Virus record (IMG/VR): IMGVR_UViG_3300036978_000157
Coordinates: 1 to 58,120 of that record
From: a virus
Length of the DNA stretch: 58,120 nucleotides
Reading direction: 5' to 3' (one strand)
Shown: positions 1-7,966 of the stretch, piece after piece
Layout: every line of letters begins with the position of its first letter
How positions within the stretch are numbered: position 1 is the first letter of the stretch
Notes under the pieces: generated by a model
Seen by the model: the letters and a program-made list of their open reading frames with translations, nothing else
Told to the model about the DNA's origin: nothing
Databases searched by the model: none
Position numbers and translations under genes: made by a program

Positions 1-229
1 TGTCGGTGATCGAACGGAAAGGAGTGCAAGGATCGTGGAATCCACGGCCAAAGCGGAATGCTTTTTGTTCGGTTGTGTGGTTAAGAGGCCATGCTTGCTC
101 CTCGAAACGGGTGAAGTATGCAGAGTTTGTGACGAGCTTCTTCACATAGAGGTCGTTGAAATATTCGCGGCCCTCGCGGAAGAAACTGTCAATCTCGGCA
201 CAACTATTGAAGTAGAGTTGATCGCTCAT
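1..229 (-). CDS. major capsid protein, N-terminal part (redundant copy)
   Basis: This is the first 76 codons of the capsid gene that is complete at 53030-54439. The window edge cuts it. Bases 1-229 look identical to 54211-54439, so it is the same gene seen a second time where the assembly overlaps itself, not an extra capsid gene. The start codon (read leftward from 229) is followed by an acidic, aromatic N-terminus. See the complete copy for function. Confidence 0.85.
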   Translation of the reverse strand, partial: MSDQLYFNSCAEIDSFFREGREYFNDLYVKKLVTNSAYFTRFEEQAWPLNHTTEQKAFRFGRGFHDPCTPFRSITD

Positions 230-439
230 TGATTTATTTGATTTTGGTTTAGTTTAGTTTTGCACCGCAAACTACACCATGAGGAATAGCAAGCGAGTGC
301 TTGGTTTCCTCTGCTGGACTCAACCCAGAGTTTCTTTCTGTCCAGAAATCGTTTTTCATGCGAGGTCGAAAACTCGCCAGCCAGAGTGCGGCTGAATCAC
401 TAATTTTATCGTAAACGATAATTTCGTCTTTCTCTTACA
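230..439 (-). promoter_or_regulatory. long structured 5' leader of the capsid gene
   Basis: About 210 nt separate the proposed transcription start near 439 from the capsid start codon at 229. Read leftward the leader contains a TTATCGTTTACGATAA palindrome (421-406) and a GCGAG/CTCGC hairpin. It also has a possible H-type pseudoknot: stem CTGGAC 345-340 with GTCCAG 319-314, and loop CTCTG 330-326 with CAGAG 313-309. A nested ACTC/GAGT hairpin could compete with it. A TTTGC/GCAAA hairpin lies close to the gene. No ORF is supported here. An identical copy lies at 54440-54649. The structures were drawn by eye. Confidence 0.5.
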
Positions 440-445
440 CCGGAC

Positions 446-472
446 ATTGCAACCGACTATTTACCATGTCAA
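446..472 (-). promoter_or_regulatory. candidate capsid-gene promoter
   Basis: Read leftward there is a perfect -35 TTGACA (472-467) and a TGCAAT -10-like hexamer (451-446) with a 15-bp spacer, shorter than the usual 17. It sits directly after the scaffold-operon terminator, so it would restart transcription for the capsid gene. A second copy is at 54656-54682. Confidence 0.45.
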
Positions 473-482
473 GCAACTTTTT

Positions 483-525
483 TAAAAAAAATGAAAAGGG
501 GAGCAAGTTTTACCTTGCTCCCCTT
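483..525 (-). terminator. intrinsic terminator after the scaffold gene
   Basis: Read leftward, AAGGGGAGCAAG (525-514) pairs with CTTGCTCCCCTT (507-496) around a six-base loop. A T-rich run (TTTTCATTTTTTTT) follows. It lies 23 bases past the scaffold stop and would separate portal/scaffold expression from capsid expression. An identical copy is at 54693-54735. Confidence 0.85.
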
Positions 526-547
526 CCAGCTAACAAGAATGATGGGA

Positions 548-1834
548 TTATGCGGTCGCCCTACCCTGTGGAGAGAAACGTGCCAATTTACTGGCAAGTC
601 CTTCGGCAATACTCATTCTTGGTTTCTGGGAATCCGATGCACTTGGCGATGACGAGATGCGTGATGATCCTTTGAGTTGTGCGATATACTCGTCTTTCTC
701 TTTGACCATCTCTTGGTATGCCTTGAGTTGTGCTTGAATCTTCTGATAGGCGCGGCCTTGGTGGATCAGTCGGTTCATGTCTTCAACTGATGCCTGCTCG
801 TTGGTCTGCTGTGTAGCTGCCAGCGCAATAGCCTCGTCGCGGGAGATGTCGAACTTGATTCCCTTTTCCTTCATGTAGTCAGCAACCACATCTGGAATTT
901 CGGTAGCCCTATCAATCTCTTGTTGAGTGTTCTTGTAGCCTTCACGCCACTGGTTCAGATACTTGTTCCTGCCTTCTTGCTCTTTTTGTTTAGCGGTTTG
1001 AATGATATTCTGCTTGGTTTCTTCAAAGTTGACAAGAGCTGCGTGATGTCCTTGAGTTGCTTTGATGAAGCTGTTGACTTGCTCCGCGAATTGATACTGC
1101 TTGAATTGCGAGAGCGAGTTCGTGATTTCCTCGAACGCTTGGTCGCGGTCGGCTTCTGCCGCTCTACGATCCTCTTCGGAGGACGCATTGAAGATGGAGG
1201 CATTTGCATTGACAGCACGGGAGAATGTCGAAAGAAGAGTTGGATCATTCGATAGCAATTGTCGCGCAGTGTCGTAGGTATTCTTGATAGGATCGAGGTA
1301 AGTTTTTTTGAAGTCGGGATTGCTTGTGATGTCGTGGAAGTCAAGCTTACCCCGGAGTTCCTTGATCTGCTCTGATAGTTGTTGCTCAACGTCCAGCTTC
1401 TCTTGGTTGGCTTTGTTGAGTTGTTCTTGGTAGTGGTTGGTTTCTTTAGTCGATGTTGACTCGGCGACCAATCGCTCAAGTTCTTGGATTTTGGTTTCAA
1501 ACTTGGGGATTTCATCTTTCTTGTATTTCTCAAGTTCTTCTTTGAGTTTTCGATTCTCTTCGATTTGCCGCTCAACGAATCCTTTTTTCTTTCCTGTGCG
1601 GTCAGACGTGATTTCAGCTTCGGTAACTCCCGTGTGTTCTTCTGGTGGTTCTTCTTCATTGAATTTTTTAATGCCGAGATTGGGATCACCAACATTGGTA
1701 GCACTGGGCTTGCCTTCGTCGGTTTGTTGCTGACTGAACTTCTTGAGGAAGTCAGATGTGTTACCTTTAATCGGAACTTGAGGTTTAGCCTTCAGTTCTT
1801 TGATTACTTCTGCTGTGTCGTTTGGGTCTGCCAT
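548..1834 (-). CDS. putative capsid scaffolding protein
   Basis: This 428-residue protein is highly charged and rich in Glu, Gln and Lys. A long predicted coiled coil spans roughly residues 80-170 and helical segments continue to about 390. The C-terminal 25 residues are Ser- and basic-rich, and scaffolding proteins often bind the capsid protein through such a basic tail. No enzyme motif is visible. It lies between portal and major capsid genes, the classical scaffold position, and is followed by a strong terminator. The role is inferred from position and composition. It is repeated at 54758-56044. Confidence 0.65.
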   Translation of the reverse strand: MADPNDTAEVIKELKAKPQVPIKGNTSDFLKKFSQQQTDEGKPSATNVGDPNLGIKKFNEEEPPEEHTGVTEAEITSDRTGKKKGFVERQIEENRKLKEELEKYKKDEIPKFETKIQELERLVAESTSTKETNHYQEQLNKANQEKLDVEQQLSEQIKELRGKLDFHDITSNPDFKKTYLDPIKNTYDTARQLLSNDPTLLSTFSRAVNANASIFNASSEEDRRAAEADRDQAFEEITNSLSQFKQYQFAEQVNSFIKATQGHHAALVNFEETKQNIIQTAKQKEQEGRNKYLNQWREGYKNTQQEIDRATEIPDVVADYMKEKGIKFDISRDEAIALAATQQTNEQASVEDMNRLIHQGRAYQKIQAQLKAYQEMVKEKDEYIAQLKGSSRISSSPSASDSQKPRMSIAEGLASKLARFSPQGRATA

Positions 1835-1837
1835 AAA

Positions 1838-2083
1838 TTAGATTTCGTCGAGGTCTGGGTCGATTGTGATGTCCGCTGGTTCTTTATGTTTTCCAGCAAC
1901 TTTTGTTTTTTTGAATGCTCCCTGCTCCTCAGTTCCAATAGCTTCAATAGTTTTGATTGCATGGATAAGCGTGGTTACTCCTTCTGGTGGGTTTACATTA
2001 AGTAGTAAATACGCCTGTAGTTTGTTCCAGTCTTCGTGTGAGGTTATTGCCGCGCATAGGGATTTTACTTTTTCTGTTGTCAT
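1838..2083 (-). CDS. small protein between portal and scaffold
   Basis: The 81-residue product has a helical N-terminal two-thirds and an acidic C-terminus ending DPDLDEI. Its ATG overlaps the portal stop (ATGA), which indicates translational coupling, and the scaffold starts 3 bp after it. It could be a small head-assembly or head-tail accessory protein. I do not recognise a family. Confidence 0.7.
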   Translation of the reverse strand: MTTEKVKSLCAAITSHEDWNKLQAYLLLNVNPPEGVTTLIHAIKTIEAIGTEEQGAFKKTKVAGKHKEPADITIDPDLDEI

Positions 2084-4566
2084 GTTTGTGTTGGTGTTTC
2101 TTCCATCTCAACTTCTTCGGTAGCCTCTGGGGTTTCGACTTCTACTTCTTCAGTCTCTTCTTCCTCTGGCTCTTCTTCTTCCATCTCTGGAGCTTCCATC
2201 TCCGGTTGCTCTGCTTTCGTCTTACCTTTCATCTTTTGAATCTCAGCGCGAGCTTTAGCCTTCTGAAGCGCAAGTTGGGTGATGCCCTGTTCCTTGCGTT
2301 GCTCGGTGCGTTGAGCGTGCGAGATAGAAGCCTTGCCGATTGCGATGTCAGCGAGCTTCTTCTTGGTATCAATCTCAATGCCAGACTTAGCAGTGAGGTA
2401 TTGAAGTTTGATATCTTCCTCAGAGTTAGGTTGACCAGATTTTTGAGCTTCAGCTTCTGCCATCTGAACATACACTTGCTGGAGTTCGTCGGCCATTCCT
2501 TGAGCCTCGTTCATGCCTTGCATGAATTGTTTCAAGAAGTCCTGCTTCGATGGGTCTTTGCTGATATACTCAACGTGCGCCATGATATGACCACCCTTGA
2601 ACTTGATAGCACGGACTGCTTTTGAGATTTCGGCAAACTCTGGATTGCCTTGTTGAACGGATTGCAGGTTCATCTGCAACTGCATAGCCAAGTCTTGGAA
2701 GTGACCTTGAGCGTGTTCAATGTGCGGATCAGTTGGTAGCACAGGGAAGTTTGCAGGGTTGACGAACGCATCAGTCATACCAGCATTCTCAAATCCAATG
2801 ATACGGGCCGTATCATCAATCTTGCTTGGCTTAGTATTCCGATAGCGAGCTACGTTGTCTCGGCCAGATAGTGCGGCGATTGCGTCCTTAACTGCATTCT
2901 CCTGCCCTTCGTTTGCTGGAGTGATTGCTGTAATCTGCAATAGTTTTTCTGCTGTGATGAGCTTGAACGATGGGCTACCTGCACCATTGATGAGGTTGGA
3001 ACGGATGCTTGTGATGTTCTTCCATTGAGCAGCTTCTTTCGGAGTTCCAAGTTCCTCAAGAATCTCATAGAACTTCTTCACATACTCGTATCCATCATCG
3101 CTGGATTTGGAGTTTACGAAGCGTTTGTAGAGTTGTTTGAAGTAAAGAGTTTGGCACTCGTTGAATCGGCGAATCTGAGTTCCAGATAGTTTAGCTGACT
3201 CGGCGGCATCCAATTCTGCTTCGCCTTTTGTCCTCTGCTTTCCACCAGCGGTAGGTGCGTTGATACGATATTGCCCCATGCCCCTATACATATCTCCCAT
3301 GAAGAACTGCATGAAGCTCATGCTTTCTGCTACTGGAAGTTGGAAGCGGTTCTGGATGAACTTTGCTCCATCTGGCATTACACTGATAGGCAACCATTCC
3401 ATCTGCTTCAGCATCTTGGTTGCGTCTGGCCCTTGTCCTTCGATCATCAACATGGAGTTGAGTCGGACGGCATCAACCAGCGAGTTCATCGTGAAGTCAT
3501 ACTGACGGCAAGCAACGAACGCCGATTCTGCTTGGCTCTTGATGTCTTGGAAGAGTCCGCTACCAACAGAGTCGGTCAGCATATACATGATCTCATCCCA
3601 TGAATCAAAGAGTCCAATCTTCAGCATCATAAACCCGTGTTGGGTTCGGATGTCATCTTCGCTAATCTTGCCTGCTCCTTTGATGTTGGAGTTGATGTAG
3701 TCAGAGATTGGTTGGTAGTCTTGAAGGATGATAGCCTTGCTGATCTTGCCGTCGAACTCCCTCCAGTAGACTTCGTAGAGGTCGATCTTTTGGTTGACCG
3801 ATAGTGACCAGTTGAATCCAGATTCGCTGATCGTGCGGAAGAAGTCTTCACGGGTCTTGCGGTGGTTGCTAAATGCACGATGGAATCGAATAGCATCAAT
3901 TGCTGCGTCCACATTCCATCCCATTGCTTCTGCCGCTGCACGATTCTCGATCTTCTTGTAGAGTTCGTATGGAGTCAAACGGACACGGCGAACAAACTCC
4001 TCAAGGTTGCAGAAGTCGATCCTAATGTCGTCTGGAAAGAGAAGGTCGGAGAGGAAGACGTGTTCTGGCATCCATCCCATTGGTGAATCCCACATTCCGA
4101 TGCCTTTTCCATACAGCAACATTTCCTCAAGGTCTTGCTCTGTATTGTAGAGGTATCCGGGCCATTCTCGGATTGCTTGGTCGAATGCTTGGGAAATGTT
4201 TTCGGAGTTAACGAGTCGTTCTTTTTCATTTCCAAATTTGCTTTTGATCGTGCAGCAAGCCTGCCGCTCGGTGATTACATCGTAGTAACTGGACTTCTGG
4301 TTATCAACAATAAATCCAAGTTGTCCGTAGTTTACATCTGATTGCCAAGGTAAACGCTTTTCTGCGAGCTTGCTGTATCCCGTTGGCGGGAACATCTTAT
4401 ACGCCTTATAGATACGGATGCGTTTGTTCTCGCGCCCGATGTTAGCAAGTCGAAGATGATTTGCTATGTTCCAGCAATGCGAGGCATTGGAGATTCGTGT
4501 TTCTGGTGGTTTGCCGTCTTGATCTAAAACAGCAAGTGAGAAGTTGTCGTTACCTACGGATAGCAT
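2080..4566 (-). CDS. portal protein
   Basis: This 828-residue protein is large, as in podovirus-type portals. It would form the dodecameric ring through which DNA is packaged and to which the tail attaches. A mixed alpha/beta N-terminal body (about 1-480) is followed by a helical region and a C-terminal coiled coil with Lys- and Gln-rich repeats. The last ~45 residues are extremely acidic (runs of Glu with Pro and Thr). The segment around residue 425 (MYRGMGQYRINAPTAGG) looks like the conserved stem/wing area of such portals. It is preceded by a small gene and followed, with a 4-base overlap, by the 81-residue gene and the scaffold. A diverged partial copy is at 56290-58120. Confidence 0.75.
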   Translation of the reverse strand: MLSVGNDNFSLAVLDQDGKPPETRISNASHCWNIANHLRLANIGRENKRIRIYKAYKMFPPTGYSKLAEKRLPWQSDVNYGQLGFIVDNQKSSYYDVITERQACCTIKSKFGNEKERLVNSENISQAFDQAIREWPGYLYNTEQDLEEMLLYGKGIGMWDSPMGWMPEHVFLSDLLFPDDIRIDFCNLEEFVRRVRLTPYELYKKIENRAAAEAMGWNVDAAIDAIRFHRAFSNHRKTREDFFRTISESGFNWSLSVNQKIDLYEVYWREFDGKISKAIILQDYQPISDYINSNIKGAGKISEDDIRTQHGFMMLKIGLFDSWDEIMYMLTDSVGSGLFQDIKSQAESAFVACRQYDFTMNSLVDAVRLNSMLMIEGQGPDATKMLKQMEWLPISVMPDGAKFIQNRFQLPVAESMSFMQFFMGDMYRGMGQYRINAPTAGGKQRTKGEAELDAAESAKLSGTQIRRFNECQTLYFKQLYKRFVNSKSSDDGYEYVKKFYEILEELGTPKEAAQWKNITSIRSNLINGAGSPSFKLITAEKLLQITAITPANEGQENAVKDAIAALSGRDNVARYRNTKPSKIDDTARIIGFENAGMTDAFVNPANFPVLPTDPHIEHAQGHFQDLAMQLQMNLQSVQQGNPEFAEISKAVRAIKFKGGHIMAHVEYISKDPSKQDFLKQFMQGMNEAQGMADELQQVYVQMAEAEAQKSGQPNSEEDIKLQYLTAKSGIEIDTKKKLADIAIGKASISHAQRTEQRKEQGITQLALQKAKARAEIQKMKGKTKAEQPEMEAPEMEEEEPEEEETEEVEVETPEATEEVEMEETPTQT

Positions 4567-4579
4567 AATAATTAGACCT

Positions 4580-4595
4580 TTATCGTTTACGATAA
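4580..4595. repeat. dispersed palindrome copy upstream of the portal
   Basis: TTATCGTTTACGATAA is a full-length member of the genome-wide 16-bp family. It lies between the portal start (4566) and the preceding gene and overlaps the 3' end of that gene (stop at 4587-4589). Confidence 0.8.
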
Positions 4596-4964
4596 TTTAT
4601 TCAAGGCATTTCTTCGTTTGTTACACGAAGAACATCCGCGAGCTTTATGCTCAAGTTTAGTTCCTAAAACCTTATCAGTAGCCGCTGCTACAGTGTGGAT
4701 AGCTTGGGCAATACGATCTCCAATCCCATCAGCATACCAGCAACGCTCACTTGGTTGACGCTGGCAGATTTGATCTTCAACCATCTGCTCAATATTGCTT
4801 GGCAGTTCAACTCCGTTTGAGCGATAATCCTTCTGGATATTCTGCATCAAACTACTCCATGTGCTTCCGTAAACAATAGCAGGGAATTTGAGTTTATCGC
4901 GTTTGATCTCATACTTCCAATACCAACCACCGACTGGAGCGAGGTTTTTGTTTTTCAGTTTCAT
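4587..4964 (-). CDS. small Cys-containing protein, first gene of the portal operon
   Basis: The 125-residue protein has an N-terminal basic, aromatic stretch (GGWYWKYEIKRDKLKFPA). At the C-terminus is a C-x2-C motif (CSSCNKRRNALN) followed by basic residues, reminiscent of a half zinc knuckle. The start has an upstream AAGG Shine-Dalgarno-like site. A promoter lies only about 10 bases before the start. I do not recognise the family. Its place ahead of portal suggests a packaging or head-assembly accessory role. Confidence 0.6.
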   Translation of the reverse strand: MKLKNKNLAPVGGWYWKYEIKRDKLKFPAIVYGSTWSSLMQNIQKDYRSNGVELPSNIEQMVEDQICQRQPSERCWYADGIGDRIAQAIHTVAAATDKVLGTKLEHKARGCSSCNKRRNALNKLS

Positions 4965-4979
4965 CTTGCCTTTGCACGG

Positions 4980-5007
4980 AAAATATATTTTCTTATTGAT
5001 ATGTCAA
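4980..5007 (-). promoter_or_regulatory. leftward promoter of the portal operon
   Basis: Read leftward there is TTGACA (5007-5002), a 16-bp spacer and TATTTT (4985-4980). The -35 box overlaps the first codons of the divergent terminase gene, so the two genes are packed head to head with no separate control region. Confidence 0.6.
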
Positions 5008-6851
5008 GAGTTTTTTCTTCCAACAAGGGTATTCAAAAATATGGGATGAAGTTCCCAGAAAACATGGACGAACTTGGAATAGAACTTTTCTGTTACTCAA
5101 TTTCCCGTGGAGAGTATGGAAAAGAATATTGCGTTAAGCACAATATTAACCTAACAGATTTTAAATTACTTTCTCCATCTGAGCATTTTCTTAATGCCGT
5201 GAAACTTCAATGGCCGACTGAGGTTTCTATCTACAACCGAGGATACACCAATACCCAGTTGATTAGGACACTGGATGAGTTGTGTTCTAATACCGACATC
5301 TGCTTGGCAGGAGCAGCTTCGATGGGTAAGTCATTCCCAGTTGCACTTTGGGTTTATCTTGATTGGTGTTCTGCCCCACATTGCACTTCTTCTTGGGTTG
5401 CTACCACCACTCTCGGTGCGTCTGAAGATCGTATCTGGGGTATCATCTCTAAACTTTGGAAGTGCGCCCGTGTTCAGTTTGGTAAGTTGATCGACTATCG
5501 CCACATGATTGTTTGGGGTGGCGCATCAAACGATGAGGATAAAGATTATCGTAATGCGATAAAAGCTCTGGCTTTTCAGTCCGGTAACGAGGGCCAGAAG
5601 GCTATTGATACTACCCGTGGTCGTAAAAATGATCGTGTTCGCTTGGCACTTGATGAGTTGCCCGAAATGGAACTCGGAGCAATCACTGCTCGCGTTAACC
5701 TTTCAGCAAACAACGATGTTACCTTTATCGGTATCGGAAACCCGTCAGCAGGCGACAATCCACACACTCGTTGGGCTATGCCTAAAGGTCATTCTAACTT
5801 CGATTCAGTCAATCCAGACTTAATGAAGTGGGATACGGAGACTGGAGTTTGCTTGTTCTATAACGGCATGAAGTCTCCTAACTTTGATGCTCCTCCAAAT
5901 GAACCATCTCCATTCCCGTTCCTTATGGATCGGAAGAAGCAGGAGATCATGCTCAAACAATGTTATGGAGACGAGAATGCTATCGACTATGTTCGTAATG
6001 CTATTGGTTGGTGGCCGAAAGCTGGATTTGCTCAAACAATTCTTACCGCTGATCTGATCCGTAATGCTGATACCAACGAAGAACCACTTTGGGATTCTGA
6101 AGGATTTACTAAAGTAGCAGGATTCGATACTGCATTTACAGTCGGTGGTGATAGATGCGTTCTGACAATCGCCAAACTTGGGTATGTGCGAGGGACTCGC
6201 AATCGTGTTATGTGGTTAGAAAGTCAGAAGGTAATCCAACTTTCTGCTAACGCCGCTGCTGAGTTTGAAATCCAACTTGCTACTGAAGTTGTTAATTATT
6301 GCCGTGCGGCTGGAGTGCAACCATCTAAATTTGGAATGGACGTGTCCGGTGATGGTGGCCGAGTTGGACAGGCTATCATTCGTGAGTGGCTACGCTTTGA
6401 TTCATCTGGAGCCGCTATCGCTCTTATCTCATCTATGGGTAAACCTACTGACCGAATCGCGGCAGAAGTTGATAAACGCTCGTGTAAGGATGTTTACGAT
6501 AGGTTAGTATCTGAGTATTGGTATTCAGCCTATCATGGATTTAAGAGCCGAGTTATCTTTGGTGTCAGTCCATCCGATGAACTGGCGCGGGAACTTTGCA
6601 TTCGTAGATACACGATTAAGTCTAAGAAGATTTCTGTAGAAACTAAAGATGACTTCAAAGGTAGAACAGGATTCTCACCCGACTTGGCTGACTCGTTCCT
6701 ATACTGCCTTGAAATGGCGCGGCGTAATGGACTCGTATTTATCGGAAACGATAAACCAGTTCCGACTAACAGATTTTGGGCACGGGATGAAAAGCCAGTC
6801 GAATACTCGCAAGATGATGATTACGGATCAGATGATAACGGAGATTGGTGA
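5001..6851 (+). CDS. terL: terminase large subunit
   Basis: The 616-residue DNA-packaging motor has an N-terminal ATPase and a C-terminal RNase-H-fold nuclease. The Walker A-like GAASMGKS is at residues 104-111. The Walker B with catalytic acid LALDE is at 215-219. Candidate nuclease acids are D376 (GFDTAF), D447/D451 (GMDVSGDGG) and an Asp in SPDLADSF near residue 585. The length is normal for the family. It reads rightward, divergent from portal, which is an unusual arrangement because terL and portal are often co-transcribed. The start codon lies in the -35 box of the leftward promoter. A TTATCGGAAACGATAA palindrome lies inside the gene at 6739-6754. Confidence 0.93.
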   Translation: MSRVFSSNKGIQKYGMKFPENMDELGIELFCYSISRGEYGKEYCVKHNINLTDFKLLSPSEHFLNAVKLQWPTEVSIYNRGYTNTQLIRTLDELCSNTDICLAGAASMGKSFPVALWVYLDWCSAPHCTSSWVATTTLGASEDRIWGIISKLWKCARVQFGKLIDYRHMIVWGGASNDEDKDYRNAIKALAFQSGNEGQKAIDTTRGRKNDRVRLALDELPEMELGAITARVNLSANNDVTFIGIGNPSAGDNPHTRWAMPKGHSNFDSVNPDLMKWDTETGVCLFYNGMKSPNFDAPPNEPSPFPFLMDRKKQEIMLKQCYGDENAIDYVRNAIGWWPKAGFAQTILTADLIRNADTNEEPLWDSEGFTKVAGFDTAFTVGGDRCVLTIAKLGYVRGTRNRVMWLESQKVIQLSANAAAEFEIQLATEVVNYCRAAGVQPSKFGMDVSGDGGRVGQAIIREWLRFDSSGAAIALISSMGKPTDRIAAEVDKRSCKDVYDRLVSEYWYSAYHGFKSRVIFGVSPSDELARELCIRRYTIKSKKISVETKDDFKGRTGFSPDLADSFLYCLEMARRNGLVFIGNDKPVPTNRFWARDEKPVEYSQDDDYGSDDNGDW

Positions 6852-6876
6852 TACTGGGCCAAGGCGTTACTCTTGG

Positions 6877-7140
6877 TCATGGTTTTAGTGACGGCCCCAT
6901 GTATTGCCGTTTGGCTCTTTTTGCCACTTTACACAAGACTACTTCAAAGCTCGCAGTTAGCTGCATGACTCCATGCTTCCCAGTAAAGTTATTGTCACGC
7001 CGCACAATTGATGTCCCTTGGTCATCCATGTTGCCATTGTGCGCTTTTCTACATCTACTATCTCGTCGGGAATGCCCAATCTGAATTGGATGAATACGTT
7101 CGTCTGGCAAAAGAACGTGACAAATTATTCCAAAGATCAA
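6877..7140 (-). CDS. small hypothetical protein downstream of the HNH gene
   Basis: The 87-residue, Arg/Lys-rich ORF would start at a TTG (7140) that overlaps the end of the upstream gene. Purine-first codon bias (about 60%) favours coding. No family is recognised. The same bases also hold a rightward frame with a membrane-like segment (6879-6968), so this call is tentative. Confidence 0.4.
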   Translation of the reverse strand: MIFGIICHVLLPDERIHPIQIGHSRRDSRCRKAHNGNMDDQGTSIVRRDNNFTGKHGVMQLTASFEVVLCKVAKRAKRQYMGPSLKP

Positions 7141-7358
7141 TCGAGAATACCTTCAAGTTCCAAGGTATTCGCTACTTCTTCTGGGACTACGATACGGATC
7201 ATCTTCTCCCCGTCAAGGAAACCAAGAGTTTCTTTCACGCGAATATCGCTTTTCTTTACCCAGCATTGGTTAAACTTCTGCCTAAACAGAATCTTCAGTG
7301 GTGTATCGATTACTTCAGTTCCTTCGCAGATGATGCGGGATTCAAACGTTGTATTCAT
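7137..7358 (-). CDS. small hypothetical protein
   Basis: The 73-residue protein is mixed alpha/beta in composition with an acidic, hydrophobic C-terminus (MIRIVVPEEVANTLELEGILD has the look of a folded core). Its ATG (7358) overlaps the last codons of the HNH gene, so it is probably translationally coupled. First-position purine bias of about two thirds supports this strand over the competing rightward frame. The family is unknown. Confidence 0.6.
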   Translation of the reverse strand: MNTTFESRIICEGTEVIDTPLKILFRQKFNQCWVKKSDIRVKETLGFLDGEKMIRIVVPEEVANTLELEGILD

Positions 7359-7662
7359 AAATTAGATAATTGTTCTCTCTGGCCCATGCAGGGTTGTCGT
7401 GAATGTAGGTATGACATTTTCTACAGACTGCCATGAATGATTCTTTTTTACAAAGGTTCTTGCCCCTGCCCTTTTTATGGTGAATGTCAGTTGCATACAT
7501 CCCACAAACTTCACAGGCGTAATCTTTTTCTTCAAGGAATTCTTTCCTAACTTTCCTATAAGACTCATTCCTTTGTTTGCCCCTTTGAGAAAAGGTATTT
7601 AGTTTTCCTCCGCGCTTTTTGAAACCCGTTTTTGCTTTAAGTGGGGTTTTTCTTCGTAGCAT
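7342..7662 (-). CDS. HNH endonuclease-like protein
   Basis: The 106-residue protein has a basic N-terminus (RRKTPLKAKTGFKK), typical of small phage HNH/NinG-like proteins. Zinc-binding pairs C50-x2-C53 and C80-x2-C83 flank the core D59-x-H61-H62, and a later H88 (CHTYIHDNP) completes the HNH fold. The likely role is a metal-dependent DNA nuclease acting in recombination or packaging. The first 64 bases overlap the end of the HTH gene in another frame. The start is kept because the overlapped residues belong to the recognisable basic motif. Confidence 0.8.
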   Translation of the reverse strand: MLRRKTPLKAKTGFKKRGGKLNTFSQRGKQRNESYRKVRKEFLEEKDYACEVCGMYATDIHHKKGRGKNLCKKESFMAVCRKCHTYIHDNPAWARENNYLIYEYNV

Positions 7663-7904
7663 AGTGCGATTACTTTCTCTACTTGTTCTTTCTTTAGGAT
7701 GCTCTTGGAGTTTACTTCGATCTGGTTGATGAGTGATCCAGTCACGCCGATCTTCTCTCCAAGCTCTCGGACAGTCAGCCGCAACATCCTGCGAGTCTCA
7801 CGCAACTGGGTTGCGAAAGTTTTCCTCCCGATAGAACGAACCATGCGTGATTGCTCGTAAGCAGTCATGCAGGACTCGTATGCGTCTTCTAAAGGATGTC
7901 TCAT
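7599..7904 (-). CDS. XRE-family HTH transcriptional regulator
   Basis: This 101-residue, Cro/CI-like protein has a helix-turn-helix at about residues 34-80 (LRETRRMLRLTVRELGEKIG, then VTGSLINQIEVN with the usual S/N-x-I-x-x-I/W-E pattern). No protease or oligomerisation domain is attached. It faces the 7967 gene across 62 bp in which both promoters share a palindromic -35 region, the layout of a lysis/lysogeny or early/late switch. It probably binds there and controls itself and the rightward early operon. Confidence 0.8.
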   Translation of the reverse strand: MRHPLEDAYESCMTAYEQSRMVRSIGRKTFATQLRETRRMLRLTVRELGEKIGVTGSLINQIEVNSKSILKKEQVEKVIALCYEEKPHLKQKRVSKSAEEN

Positions 7905-7912
7905 TTCCAGAA

Positions 7913-7958
7913 AAAATAAACCAAGACTATTGACAAGTCAACACTTTTTTGATACTAT
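7913..7958. promoter_or_regulatory. divergent overlapping promoters with shared palindromic -35/operator
   Basis: Rightward there is TTGACA (7930-7935), a 17-bp spacer and TACTAT (7953-7958). Leftward there is TTGACT (7941-7936), a 17-bp spacer and TATTTT (7918-7913). The two -35 boxes are the arms of TTGACAAGTCAA (7930-7941), so one dimeric regulator could cover both promoters. The rightward start site would fall at about 7964-7966, immediately before the ATG at 7967. Confidence 0.75.
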
Positions 7959-7966
7959 GATTGCTT

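Noticed and set aside
955-1704. Leftward frame overlapping the scaffold gene in another phase
   Set aside because: Very basic, low-complexity shadow of the coiled-coil scaffold. The scaffold frame has a consistent start, stop and context.
6879-6968. 29-codon rightward frame with a membrane-like segment just after terL
   Set aside because: No start context or conservation is visible, and the opposite strand is at least as plausible. Kept as undecided.
7008-7436. Rightward 142-codon frame antisense to the HNH/small-gene cluster
   Set aside because: The residues look partly protein-like, but the leftward genes are coupled by overlaps and have better purine-first codon bias. The HNH gene is unambiguous.
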